This document shows, one piece after another, positions 44,060 through 55,010 of a stretch of 64,000 bases of DNA (position 1 is the stretch's first letter; each line of letters starts with the position of its first letter). Source of the DNA: Diabrotica undecimpunctata (Eukaryota > Arthropoda > Insecta > Coleoptera > Chrysomelidae); NCBI RefSeq assembly GCF_040954645.1, contig NC_092806.1, positions 27,429,644 through 27,493,643 of the forward strand, written 5' to 3'. A model generated the notes under the pieces. It did not search any database and was not told where the DNA came from. It saw nothing but the letters and a program-made list of their open reading frames with translations. Both the position numbers and the translations under genes were made by a program.

Positions 44060-45395
44060 CTTTCAATCGGTGTTAAAATCTATGAGGACTATGGTATTTT
44101 CTGTTGCTTTAACAAGATTATTATTGGCTTTAAAGCCTACATTCAAAGAAAGTGCTATTTGCGCTTAAAAGGAAAATTCTTTAATTATAGTTTGGTCAAT
44201 GCACATGTCCCAACTGGTTACAAACCAAAGGAAATAAAAGAACAGTTCTTTGAAAACCTAGAGGAAGCCTACAGGAAATGTCCCAGAAAAGACATTAAGA
44301 TTGTATTAGGTGACATGAATGCAATAATAGGATGAGGAGCGAGTTTTCCTGCCCACGATAGGAAAGCATAGTCTACACAATCTCAGTCTATAGAACATAC
44401 AGAAGGTAACTTGGACCTCTCCTGAAGAAGAACAAAGAATCAGATTGATCACATCTTAATAGATTCAAGGCATGAAACAGACGTAATAAACTGCAGAAGT
44501 AATAGAGGCGTAAATATAGATCTCAATCATTGCCTAGTGATCTCAATATTGAGGGCTAGAATTTCAAACATCAGTAAAGAAAATAAAGTGCAGAACGGTA
44601 CTCGGAAAACATCACCAACAGGCTAAGGAATCAAAATGTAAATGAAGAAGGCCAGACAGATATGTACTCCTACTAGACCAGAATAAAGAAAGACATTGAA
44701 GCAGCAGCAAAAGATGAAAAATGAACAGAAATTTGTGCCTGTAAAAATCATTAAGATGAATGCAAGAATGCAACAAAAGAAAAAAAATTGGCCATGATAC
44801 CATAATGGCATTACAGCAGCTTATAAAAGAAATATGAACACAGAAATCCCTCCCCAATGATTATAATATTGGAATACTTTGCACCATGAAGGAGATATCT
44901 TTGAATGCACTAACCACAGAGAAATTACGCTTCTAAATGCAGCATATAAAATATTTTCCACAGCACTATGTCACCGTATGGCACCATATGAAGAACGGAT
45001 AGTAGGAAAATATCAGGCTGGTTTTAGAGTTGGTAAATTGACAATTCATTACATTGCAACCCTGAAACAAATTTTGGAAAAAACACTGGAAAATGGCATA
45101 CATACTAATCACATATTTATAGCAGCCTACAAAGCAGCCTACGACTCTATGAAGAGTGAAGAGAAATGTTCAAAGCAATGAAAGAGCTAGGAATACCAAA
45201 TTAGTTAGTAAGTTTAACAAAACTAACTCTTGAAAAAGTTGAATGTAGAGTACATATTCAGAGGGAGCTGTCTGAACCTTTTAAAACAAATAACGGGCTG
45301 CGATAGGGAGACTCTCTCTCCTGTATACTGTTCAATCTGGATCTGGAAAAAGTAATACGTACGTTACGAATCACAACCATTGGTTTAATACGAAT
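44060..45395 (+). pseudogene. LINE ORF2 fragment: endonuclease plus RT (same family as 15.8 kb)
   Basis: The first frame (to 44335) ends with LVNAHVPTGYKPKEIKEQFF and PRKDIKIVLGDMNAIIG, the catalytic G-D-x-N of APE endonucleases. Then RRTKNQIDHILIDSRHETDV and a final endonuclease motif with DLNHCLVIS. After a deletion, 44879-45181 gives NHREITLLNAAYKIFSTALC, IVGKYQAGFRVGKLTIHYIA, IAAYKAAYDSM, and in further frames VECRVHIQRELSEPFKTNNG and GDSLSCILFNLDLEKVIRT. The copy stops just before the YADD box. Confidence 0.75.
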
Positions 45396-45700
45396 ACGAA
45401 GTATACGAAAATGGAATAGAATGGAATTTTGGAATACCAACAGGCCTTTAAGACAGTTAGTTCTCCTTTGTTTTCTGCATCCTTTGACTAATTTATAGTT
45501 CCTCCGCCTTCGGAACCAATTTCTCAATTCGAGGACAAAAGAGTGCCATAACACTTACTAATTTATCCGGCAGAAGCCTTTGGTCAGTAAGTGGGCGATT
45601 GCTTATACCGATGTTGATTTTGTTAATCATAAAATTTTGAATCGAATTATAAGTTTAAATATATATTATATTTATTTTGGATATATTATATACACACACA
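45396..45700. other. Intergenic stretch, 3' flank of the second PG-repeat gene
   Basis: No gene. AATAAA on the minus strand (plus TTTATT at 45671-45676) lies about 30 bases beyond the stop at 45706 and is a plausible poly(A) signal for that gene. Confidence 0.4.
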
Positions 45701-45705
45701 CATTA

Positions 45706-46584
45706 TTAGAAGCATTTGATGTAGAATTCCAAATAGTTCTCAATATCTAATTTCTTCTTAATCTTGTTTCGCGGTAATAAAGTTAACGCAGCTGTGGTTT
45801 TTTCATGTTGATGCATAAACGAACAATTTCTAATTTTTGTTAATTGCTTTAGTTCATCCAGAGAGTAAAATTCTTTTGTAGCCAGCTCTATCATAAAACA
45901 AGATTGACACAAGAACTTAGTATAATTTTGGTGCCAGTATTCGCCACCACAAATTTTATTACACAAATGGCAAGTATCTTTTGGCTCCACGACACAAATG
46001 GTCTTTACGCAAGAACTTCTTGTAGGACTTCCAAAATTATACTGAAAGTTCGACCTGTTACACAAAGAAATGTTTTGAAGGTTATAATCGGCAGGCCCTG
46101 GTATATCAGGAATTTTTATCTCCCGTATTTTAGCACCTATTAGAAATGGTTTAGCTGACTTCTTAGTGACATATCTACGCGAAACAGGTTGATGAGCCAT
46201 TGGTGAAGGTGTCTGCTGGCTCTGTGTGGGAAACATAATTCTTTTTTCTTTGCTTGCTAAAGCGGAAGTTCCTTTAATACTTCTCTTCTTAGTGAGAATT
46301 TTGTGAAAGGCTGTTCCAATTTTTTCTGTATTGTAACATCCTGGTCCTGTGCGAGAATTATTTTCAGGCATTAATCTCTTCTGCTGGGGGGATAAGCCTT
46401 TGCCGATGAAGCCAGTTTCTCTACTTGAAGTTGTACCAAAGCAAATGCGCTCATAAGTCTTAAGTTTTATGATATAAGTAAAACGGGAATTGTCGCATTC
46501 TTCTTCAGACACTTTGCGTGGTGGGGCGAAATATATTAAAGCCAAAAAGGTAGCAAGCATTATTAGTTTTATGTGAAATAACAA
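45706..46584 (-). CDS. Intronless host gene: second sperm-tail PG-rich repeat protein with Cys cluster
   Basis: 292 codons from the first ATG; by alignment with the paralogue at 25059-25904 the start is more likely Met 9 (46560, MLATFLALIYFAPP), giving 284 residues. PG-rich motifs GPGCYN (80-85) and IPGPADYN (161-168), a shared KKRSIKGTSALAS block (99-111), Cys at 192, 197, 205, 208, 212, 226 and 229, and the conserved IRNCSFMHQHEKTTAA and NKIKKKLDIENYLEFY tail. Divergence is substantial but both frames are clean, so both copies have likely been kept by selection. A microtubule or axoneme role in sperm is inferred from the repeats. Possible poly(A) signal 30 bases downstream. Confidence 0.8.
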   Translation of the reverse strand: MLFHIKLIMLATFLALIYFAPPRKVSEEECDNSRFTYIIKLKTYERICFGTTSSRETGFIGKGLSPQQKRLMPENNSRTGPGCYNTEKIGTAFHKILTKKRSIKGTSALASKEKRIMFPTQSQQTPSPMAHQPVSRRYVTKKSAKPFLIGAKIREIKIPDIPGPADYNLQNISLCNRSNFQYNFGSPTRSSCVKTICVVEPKDTCHLCNKICGGEYWHQNYTKFLCQSCFMIELATKEFYSLDELKQLTKIRNCSFMHQHEKTTAALTLLPRNKIKKKLDIENYLEFYIKCF

Positions 46585-46599
46585 AAATAATGTGACATT

Positions 46600-47145
46600 T
46601 AATATAAGAGTATGCGCATTAAAAATAGGGTTAAACTATTCTTCTTTTTTTAATGGGCTTCTCTTTTTCTTTCTTCAGATCATTTTGTGATTTTCTCATT
46701 GCTTTTAGATATTATGAACTTATCATTTTCACGTGCCAAGGGCAAAGATGTGGAATGCTTTAATTAGTTCATAAACAGCTAATATCAGAATCATGAAATT
46801 TGTTGTACATAGGTTGTGCAATAGGTTGACTGAAGTCAACTGACTTGTGAAATTCCAAAGTTTTCTCTCATTAATTTTGTTGAATTGCCCTGTATAATGA
46901 TTAAATATATTTATCAAAATTAAATTGCTTTTATCTATTCGTTTTTTAACAGTTTGGCATTTTTTTTTTTGGCTGAAGAGAAATGTTTTGTTAACGTGCT
47001 CTCGACAAATCGAATATGTACTATGTACTTGAAAAATAATGCTTGTTACATTGATTTTATTTCTTTTTGGTGTATTTTTGGCTGCTCTTTCGAGGAAAAA
47101 GTGCTTTTAATAACAAAGGATTATTTTAGAATGAGGCCAGATCAA
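46600..47145. other. AT-rich non-coding stretch
   Basis: 5' flank of the gene ending at 45706. No TATA box or repeat could be assigned with confidence; short frames here carry no motif. Confidence 0.35.
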
Positions 47146-47149
47146 GTGG

Positions 47150-48190
47150 CGTAATAATTACTAATTATTACTTTATTAAGCTTGTTTCTTTGCATAATCA
47201 TGGGCATTGGATTCCTGTCTATAGAAAAAATGCTGTTTCGCAAAGTACAATACCCGATGCTTTACAAAAATTTCGAGAAACTGGTTCTTATTCAAAAAGA
47301 TCTGGAGAGCAAGGTCAACAAACGCCGAGGAAGATAGGTTACCTAGACCTCAAGTGCTTCGAGTGCGAACAGTTACTGTACTGCTACAGCTTTGACTAGG
47401 AGAGTGGCAGACGTTCATGGTACCATAGTTTCAACCTGATACCCAGGTTATGGGAACAAAATTTATCATATACCTGCTTCAGGTACTTTATTAGACGCAG
47501 ATCATAGAAAACAATGCTCAAAATTCTTAAGCCCATGCAGATTTGGATATAGAAGATTAGAGAAACTTGCTGTTTACAGATAAGTCTCGTTTTACAATAT
47601 ATTTATCTGATGATCGTCAAAGAAAGTGGAGAAGGTCTGAAGAACGCTATAGTTAATCTTGCTTCTCTTCTAGAGTACAGTTTGGTGGTGAAGGTATAAT
47701 GGTATGGTAAGGCAGCATTTCTTTGAAAGCTGATACATATGTTGCTTTGTCTGGATGCAGAGATATTGGAGAATGTCTGGAAAAATATATGGTGAAAATT
47801 GCTCATTATAAAGGATAATGCTTGGCTGCACATAGCCAGGACCACAATGGCATACTTTACAAATGCTGGTATTCGGGTACTTGCTACTACTAGAAGTCCA
47901 GACCTGAACTCCGTAGAGCATTTGTGAAACATCTTGAGAAGAGTAATTAGGCAAAATAATGGCGAATTATGGGCAAAATTACAGTCGCTTATTTGTACAC
48001 ATATGTATCAAGTTCCCAACGGCGGTAGTACAGACATTGATCGAGGGTCTTGATATTTCGGGTCTCTTCATGACGCTCGTAATATATACGTTGATCGAGG
48101 ATTTCGAATATATTTGCCTTTATCCCCATGTGGAAATGATATCTCTTATTAGATATTTTCAAAAGTTTCTATCTTGAGTCATACCAATAA
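47150..48190 (+). pseudogene. Tc1-like transposase relic
   Basis: 47190-47399 gives AVSQSTIPDALQKFRETGSY, SKRSGEQGQQ (second helix-turn-helix and the GRKR-type linker, decayed). In further frames: LLFTDKSRFTIYLSDDRQRK (first catalytic Asp at about 47580), QFGGEGIMVW, then LEKYMVKIAHYKG and RNNGELWAKLQS-like pieces to SSQRRY near 48015. The middle Asp block is recognisable only as a decayed D-N-A-W-x-H-S segment near 47815. Many shifts and stops; TIRs not identified. Confidence 0.7.
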
Positions 48191-48446
48191 TAATCCCCTT
48201 TGCAAATATAATATACATCATAGCTGATCTTTATATAATTTACTTCCAGTTTCACCGCAAGCTTTCTGTCACAAAACACACCAATCACTTCCTATCATTT
48301 CATCGATTATGATCTATGTTGCATGCATCGTCATCTATTTCTTCATTGCTCTGTAATAACGACCTTAGATACGTGAAAACGATCTCTTTTTACAATCATT
48401 CTATCATCACAAGTTATTTTATTTGTAGCACTAACTCCATATAATA

Positions 48447-50202
48447 TAACCCTGCACCGATCGCGGCTAGTCTGACAGACCCTGCTCTTGGGAATTTTCA
48501 TATAATTTAAACATTGGCTAAATTACAGCGCCACTGTTTACAGTACCTTATTAAATTAGATGATTGGACTTCGTGAAATGGGTGGGTAGGGTCCATCAGC
48601 CTAGGCGTGACGTAAGATGTAAGTCAGGATTGTATTGGTATTTACAAAGAGAGGTATTTGTTTTTAAGTTATTCTCAGTTATAGGCAATAAAAATGAATT
48701 ACAAAAAGGAATGCGAACGTTTACAGCGATTTTTAGATGAAGTAGATTCTGATGTATAGTTTGAAGATGCTCAGTCAGAGCAATATGTTCAACAAATAGA
48801 AAACAACTACACAAGAGAAAGAGATGATAGACCTACAAATGCAGTCGAAATAAGAGGTCTGTTAGGTTTTTATTTATGAGTGGGTTTCTAAAAAGCATCT
48901 AAGCATGAACGATTTATGTGACAAATATAGTTGTTGCTTTGAAAGATTTTGGCTAACAATCTCGAAAAAACGATTTCTTATTTACGATGCCTTTGCTTTG
49001 ATGATCGATTTACGAGAGATCAAAGAAAACAGCAGGATAAATCTTTACCTCATATAATTGGGTTTTCATCAAAACCCAACAAATATGGGATTTTTTGTTT
49101 ATTCGATGCTAAAAGGCATTATACAAAGAACTTGGAAATTTATGTTGGATAACAGCCGAAAGGACCACGCGGGGTTCAAAATAGTGCACAATTTATCGTG
49201 AAAAGAATAATCATACCAATATCTTGTACATCGTGCAATCTAACATGTGACAATTAATTTACCTCCTTTATATTGATAGCATCACTTTGCAAGACCATTA
49301 GTTAACTTTTGTTGCTACAATCAGGAAAAACAAATGAGAATTGTCTATAGAATTTGTTAATACAAAGGCGCGACAAGTATTTAGCAGTATATTTGGGTTT
49401 GCAGAAGATACAGCAATTGTGTTGTTTATTCCTAAAAAGGGAAAAAATTATATTCTGGCGTCTTCAACGCATCACGATTACCAAATGGATCCAGAAAGTG
49501 GTGAAAAACATAAGCGTGATATTATTTCGTTTTATAAGTCAACGAAAGCCAAGGTAGACACAATTGATCAACAAATTACGATGTTTCAAGAAACATCAGA
49601 AGATGGCCCATGATTGTTTTTTTACACGCCAATGAATATCGGTTCCATAAACTCATACATATATACTCATACAATAATAACCTCCTGAATAATCACAATG
49701 AAAAAACCGACAATCAATTAAAATGAAGGTCCTTGATGAAAAATCTACCGCTCCAAGAACGTCAAGGAAGAGAAGGGGTAGTAGGTACGTCAACTGAGTT
49801 GCCTAGAGTGTATCCTAATAACTTAAATAGTAGATAAGGGTGTTATCTTTGAGCATATGAAAGTCAAACAAGATTTTTTTGTGTAACTTGTAAAAATTTT
49901 ATGTTTAAAGCACTCGCATTATGTGTGCAAAAATTGTTTATAAACATGTGTTGATGTATATTTTGATAGTTTTAGATCAATTTTGCTGAATTTTATTGGT
50001 CTTTTTCAGTTTTTAGAAAATGGTAATAATAAATGGTTTTCGTTTTTAATTATTGTGGGGTAAAATAACTATTTTATTTTATGTAGATGAAATATAATAA
50101 AATACAAAATTAGTTTATTAAAAAATTTGGAATCAGTATGCCCTTAAAAAAATCCAATAAACCAAAATTGGTATTTTTTTAAATTTTACGGTGCAGGGTT
50201 AA
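48447..50202 (+). mobile_element. piggyBac-like element, degraded, with matching termini
   Basis: TAACCCTGCACCG at 48447 and its inverse CGGTGCAGGGTTA at 50189 flank 1.75 kb. The right end has TTAA, and the left is TATAA where TTAA is expected. The interior holds piggyBac transposase scraps on the plus strand. Non-coding ends are AT-rich. Confidence 0.75.
48694..49620 (+). pseudogene. piggyBac transposase relic
   Basis: Fragments in order: an acidic N-terminal frame (KKECERLQRFLDEVDSDV), AVEIRGLLGFYL, 48949-49152 SYLRCLCFDDRFTRDQRK and HIIGFSSKPNKYGIFCLFDA, then after about 150 bp IPKKGKNYILASSTHHDYQM, DPESGEKHKRDIISFYKS and TKAKVDTIDQQ (third catalytic Asp region, G-G-V-D-T changed). The first catalytic Asp (I-D-E-x-L) and the second (D-N-W/F-F) are missing or decayed. 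The C-terminal Cys domain is not recognisable. Confidence 0.75.
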
Positions 50203-50814
50203 ATGAACTCTGTAGCTTGTCTTCACTGTTTCTGTCTTTGTTAACAAAATTTGTTTTTTTTTTTTCGTTTTTCTTTAGTTAAAATATAGTCATTTGATCC
50301 TGTTATAATATCTTTATAAACTGATAAACAAATTACGATTACATATTTAGAAATTATTCGGAAGTTAAAACAAAGCACAGCACAACCATAACTCACTTAA
50401 TGGCTATCAGTCTTCGAAAATGAACAGATTTATGGAAACAAGTTAAAAATAAAAATATACAGAGCGAAATTTATATAGTGTTTCGAATGATTCACTCGAT
50501 AGCAAAGTACAAGGTTCTCATTAGCTTTCCTCGAGATGTTCGGCATTTGTTTTCCGAAGAGAGACACAACACAGACTTGTATAGCCCACTGACAGATTTA
50601 TGCGTTATTTGTGGAAACAGACGTTGAGGGCACTATATAAACAAATACTTTTCCATTCTTCATGTTTAACTCTAACGTTTCATGTTTTTGAAATACACAC
50701 ATTTGAACAGAGGCGTCCCGATGAAATGATACTTGATGATTAACTAGTAAAAAACAGAGGCGTAACTAATATTAATAATACAGGGATCATAATAATATTA
50801 TTATTTTCCGTTAT
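50203..50814. other. AT-rich non-coding stretch
   Basis: No supported gene or repeat. Confidence 0.4.
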
Positions 50815-51440
50815 AGGTCTTCTTCTTCTTCTTCTTCTTCGTGTGACTAGTATTACTCCTGTTTGTCTGCCTCTTATTCTGTTTCAGTCGTTGTTGACTG
50901 TACATTATCTTTCCACCTTTTTGGCGGCCTTCCAACGGGTCTTCTGCTATACGGCTTGTTGTTTTTACAGATGTTCGCTAATCTATCTGGTCCCATTCGG
51001 TTTACATGTTTTTTACATGTTACATGTACTTTCATTTCGATATTGTTGATTTGTTGTTTCGTCTTTCTTGTATCGGTCCTTGTCTCCGCTGCATATGTTA
51101 GGATTGGTCTTACCGTTGTCTTGTATACTTTCATTTTGATTTCCGTGGTCAGATATTTGTTTCTCTATATGGTTTCTCGGAGGCAACCACTTACTCTCGC
51201 CGCTTTTGATGCTTGCCTTGTGGTCTCTGTTCTTATATCCCTGTCACTAGTGATCTCTACTCCTAGGTAATTTAATTTCATTTCTTGTTCTACAATTTTG
51301 CCATCTATTTCTAGTTTGCATCTACGTGGCTCTTTACTGATCACTATACATTTAATTTTTTCTACTGATATTCTCATATTAAAAAAATCCACAAGGAAAA
51401 TAATTCCTGCAGCTGGCTGTATACCACGTATCACAAAAAA
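50815..51440 (-). pseudogene. LINE ORF2 C-terminal region
   Basis: Minus frames 51434-51165 and 51134-50874 give NMRISVEKIKCIVISKEPRR, KLEIDGKIVEQEMKLNYLGV (thumb), RIYKTTVRPILTYAAETRTD, and RRPVGRPPKRWKDNV, with the simple tail GAAGAAGAAGAAGAAGA at 50818-50838 marking the 3' end. Same family group as the split copy at 31.2-32.8 kb. Confidence 0.75.
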
Positions 51441-51610
51441 GAGGTTGAATCTTTGTAAATGGGTATATTTTATAAAAACCCTTAAAAGGGCTACATCAAA
51501 AACACGAACGTTTTCGGAACAACAGTTCCATCATCAGGTTAAAAATACAGGTTACCATGCCTGAGCCACCAAAATATTAGGGTAAAAACCCTTTAAAATA
51601 TATATAGTTA
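51441..51610 (-). repeat. Dispersed repeat with hammerhead-like core
   Basis: The minus strand reads through AGGGTTTTTACCCTAA, then the core, then GTAGCCCTTTTAAGGG. The LINE at 50815-51440 abuts its right side. Its limits are uncertain. Confidence 0.45.
51500..51538 (-). ncRNA. Hammerhead-like motif, weak stem I
   Basis: Minus strand 5'-3': C, CUGAUGA, extra U, stem II GGAAC-UGUU-GUUCC, GAAA, stem III AACGUU (self-complementary), cleavage residue C, then GUG. Core and stems II/III are complete, but stem I pairs for only about two bases, so activity in isolation is doubtful. Same layout as the cores at 14.4, 39.6 and 41.8 kb. Confidence 0.5.
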
Positions 51611-51940
51611 CCAAAGATTGTACATAATGTTATTAATATTATTTGATGTTTAATATTTTAATTAAATTTTACTTCAGGTAACATACACCCATGCTTTAAG
51701 TGAGTTCCAGTGTCCGGAGAGTAAACCTCTTCAAACGGACTTCACCTGGTAAACTTTCAGCCGATTCATTTTCAGTTCAAAAATTGTGACTACTGTTTCC
51801 CTTCATGTGTTTCCCTTTCAATCAAATGTGTTGGTACACACTTGTATTTAATTGATTGAAGTTAATTTGTTTGAGTTTGTTGGAAGTATTTTTTTAATTG
51901 TTGTAATCAGTGGTGTTCTTATTCTAAAGAGAAAGTAAAA

Positions 51941-52680
51941 ATGTGTGATTTAATACGGACTGATATTGCTACGGCCGTAACAATGGTCGAAGGTCAGGGA
52001 AGTAGCTGTAATGTTTGGTAAATTACCATCAATCCACCGTTCTGTAAGTAGTTGAAGACAAACCAGGGAGTATCTAAAAAGAAGAGGACAAGGGAGAAAA
52101 CGTTTAACCACGGATGTAGATGATCGATTTATAACGTTGCAAACATTACGAAATATACGTCAAATGGTAGTTCAGATCAATAACCTGCTGCAAAATGTTT
52201 GTGGAACCACCATAAGTGAGCGCACAGTAAGAAGCAGACGGACTAGAGTCGTTTCTGTGTAAATGCATCGATGCCAAGGAGACCAAAATGCCCCTGTCAA
52301 TTTTACTACGACCCTACCTTTTGGTGGAGGTTCAATTATGGCGTGGGCGCTGTATGTTTGGGAGTACGAACAGAGTAAGTGGTGAAGCTTTAACAGCAGA
52401 TAGATAGATCTAAGATATTCTCCAAGACTATGTGGTACCTTTTGCATCATACATTGGGAAACATTTTATTTTAATGCAGGATAATGCGCACCTACACGTT
52501 TCAGGTATGTAAGACTTCTTATTACAAGTGGGCATAACAAAAATGAATTGGCCAGCGTGTTCCCCAGACCTAAACCCGATAGAGAATGTGTGAAGAGAGA
52601 AAGTAAGTCATCAGAAGTATGAGAAGACGAATGACTGCAGTTGTAACGGCTCGTGGGGGAAACACACGCTATTAAAGCCA
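51941..52680 (+). pseudogene. Tc1-like transposase relic with internal deletion
   Basis: Begins MCDLIRTDIATAVTMVEGQG, like the N-terminus of the Tc1 transposase at 12855. Then RGQGRKRLTTDVDDRFITLQ (GRKR linker), a jump to PFGGGSIMAWA, LMQDNAHLHVSG (D-N-A-x-x-H block with catalytic Asp), MNWPACSPDLNPIENV (last acidic residue) and TARGGNTRY. The first catalytic Asp segment is deleted. It is a paralogous relic of the same subfamily as 12.6-14.1 kb. TIRs were not found. Confidence 0.75.
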
Positions 52681-52689
52681 AAAAATGCA

Positions 52690-53855
52690 TAAAAAATTAT
52701 TTAAGTTCTAATTGTACAACAAAGTTATTGTGTTTAAAATCCGTATTTTGTTTGAGTCTGGCATCTTAGTGTTTTATTTCTTCTTAAACAGGTTTTAAAT
52801 TGTACTACCATTGTAATAAAAAATCAATATACTTCACCAAAATTCGTATTATGAGATTATCTAAACAATATTAACAATATGTAGACTAGAGAGAAAATAC
52901 TCAAATTTTATGGTTGTTCCTTTAAATATGATTATTATTATTATAAAAAAATACGTCATTTTTATGTACCGATCCCTTTAGGTATTTGTAAATAATATGG
53001 TTTGTTTCTGACTACAAATATACTTTATTTGTATAGGCTTAAAATTCCAACATAATCAAAGCGTACTATCAGCTTTTAAATCTAGCTAAAAAACGGAATA
53101 TGCTATATTTATAAACCGACAGAAAATAACGTCAAATTTAGGGGCGGCAGAAAACATTAACCGCGCAATTCCCTCTTATTTCGAATCTTTTTTCATGAAT
53201 AACACGAGTGTCGGTTACTGTATATTTAAAGACGCAAATAAGGGACAGAAGCAGAAATTAATGTAGCAGAAGATGGCCATTCATCATCCTCCGGGATAAA
53301 AAATGAAAACGTATTCATCACATCCTAATTTTCTAAATATAATCCTGGTCGTTGTAAGAATTTATCTTCCCTCTAATTGTCAACAGTTGTGGATCGTCGT
53401 ATGCCGTTAATTATCTCTTTAGCATCACCATCTTCTAATTAAACAATGAAAATGTGTTAATTACAATACGAATGTAATTTATGAAGGTCTGTCCGCACTT
53501 TAGTTTTAATGTGCATACATCTGTATCCGTATTAACATATTTGCTTTGTAAATATTTTCAAGTCGTAAATAACGATCCTGTGTTCTCGTATATGGTTTTA
53601 CATGTACTAAAGCAGCTAAAGTATGGTACGGTACTTAATATGTACATAATTGCTTTAAAATACAATAAAATTTCCTTAATTCTAATCCCCGAAAACCAAT
53701 GAAAACCGAAATATTTTCTTGTTCCCTTGAAATAATTTAGTTATAAGAAAGCTTAATCGAATTTCACTTCCAAAAGATTGTTTTTCCATTTCTTCAGGCT
53801 TGATAAAATGTCTAAGTTTATCTTCATACACCTACCCTTTCTATGCATAAATCAT
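52690..53855. other. AT-rich non-coding stretch
   Basis: No gene; a slightly G+C-richer block at about 53090-53290 carries stops in all frames. Confidence 0.4.
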
Positions 53856-53859
53856 CACT

Positions 53860-54240
53860 TTACCTCTTGTGGATATGGTTCATGCACCGATGTTCTCCTC
53901 TTCATTCCTTGAGCCCTTGCCCGGGCGTGGTGACACTCTTAATATTGTTTGTTTGCTGTCTCCATTGTCTGCGAATTAGAGATTTTCCGACCAGTGTCTG
54001 TCCATAGTGTTGGAGATCTTTCTCTCGGTTTTAAGCCTTCTACCTTTACTTGTACTACCAATAGTTTTATAGTCCCCATTCTTCTGGCTACGTGGCCGAA
54101 GTAATTTAGGATTGATCGGTTTACGTTTTTAATAGCCTATCTTTTATGAGTTTTTCCAGAATCGACAGGTTGGTTATGTGTTATGTCCAGGATACGTGTA
54201 GAATTCTTCTTTCTGTTCAATGTAGATGTGAGGTAATATA
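53860..54240 (-). pseudogene. LINE C-terminal relic
   Basis: Broken minus frames give STRILDI-HNQPVD, YFGHVARRMGTIKLLVVQVK, VEGLKPRERSPTLWTDTGRK, that is the G-H-V-x-R block and the R-x-x-x-R-W-x-D block. No RT remains. Confidence 0.55.
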
Positions 54241-54599
54241 AACAGGAAAAAAATTACTTTTTCCCGGCCAACGGACCTAAACAATATTCCAAATCTCAGT
54301 TACTGTAATATCTGTAAAAATATATCTACAAGCGTTCTCCCGATATGTGAGGAGTGGGATATGCACTTAGATTACACACCCATTACAATAACAATAAGTG
54401 AACATGCTATTAGAAAAGAAAGTTAACCATCATCAATAAAAGAAATTGACTGATTGGAATAGGGTAACGAAAGTTCCGTGAAATTTATTTCAGATATACA
54501 TAAAATCTAATTTTATATTTAAGTATCCATGAAGGAAGAATTAAATTTTAACATGACTGGCGACAAACAATTTAGATTTCATGTGGATAAAATTTGATT

Positions 54600-55010
54600 G
54601 AGTCTTCTTCTTCAAGTGCTATCTGCGCGGCGGAGGTCGGCAATCATCATAGCTATTCGTACTTTTGAGACGGCTGCTCTGAAAAGTTCATTTGATGTAC
54701 ATCCGTACCACTCTCTCAGGTTGCGCAGCCATGACATTCTACGCCTCCCTATGCTTCTCTTTCCTTGGATCTTTCCCTGCATAATCAGTTGAAGCAAGGT
54801 GTATTTCTCTCCACGTGTAATATGTCCGAGATATTCTAATTTTCTTGTTTTTGTTGTATTTAAAATTTCCATTTCTTTATTCATCTCAGAACCTCTTTGT
54901 TTGTGATGTGTTCTGTCCACAATATTTTCAGAATTCTTCTATACTCCCACAGCTCGGATGATTCCAGTTTTTTCATTAATGTCGCATTCAAGGTCCAAGA
55001 TTCTGACCAA
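54600..55010 (-). pseudogene. LINE ORF2 C-terminal region
   Basis: The minus strand reads ESWTLNATLMKKLESSELWE, YRRILKILWTEHITNKEVLR, then after a shift TTKTRKLEYLGHITRGEKYT, LLQLIMQGKIQGKRSIGRRR, MSWLRNLREWYGCTSNELFR and IAMMIADLRRADST, with a GAAGAAGA tail at 54602. Same family group as 27.2 and 36.1 kb. Confidence 0.75.

Noticed and set aside
45258..45554. 98-codon minus frame
   Set aside because: Shadow of the plus-strand LINE ending at about 45395.
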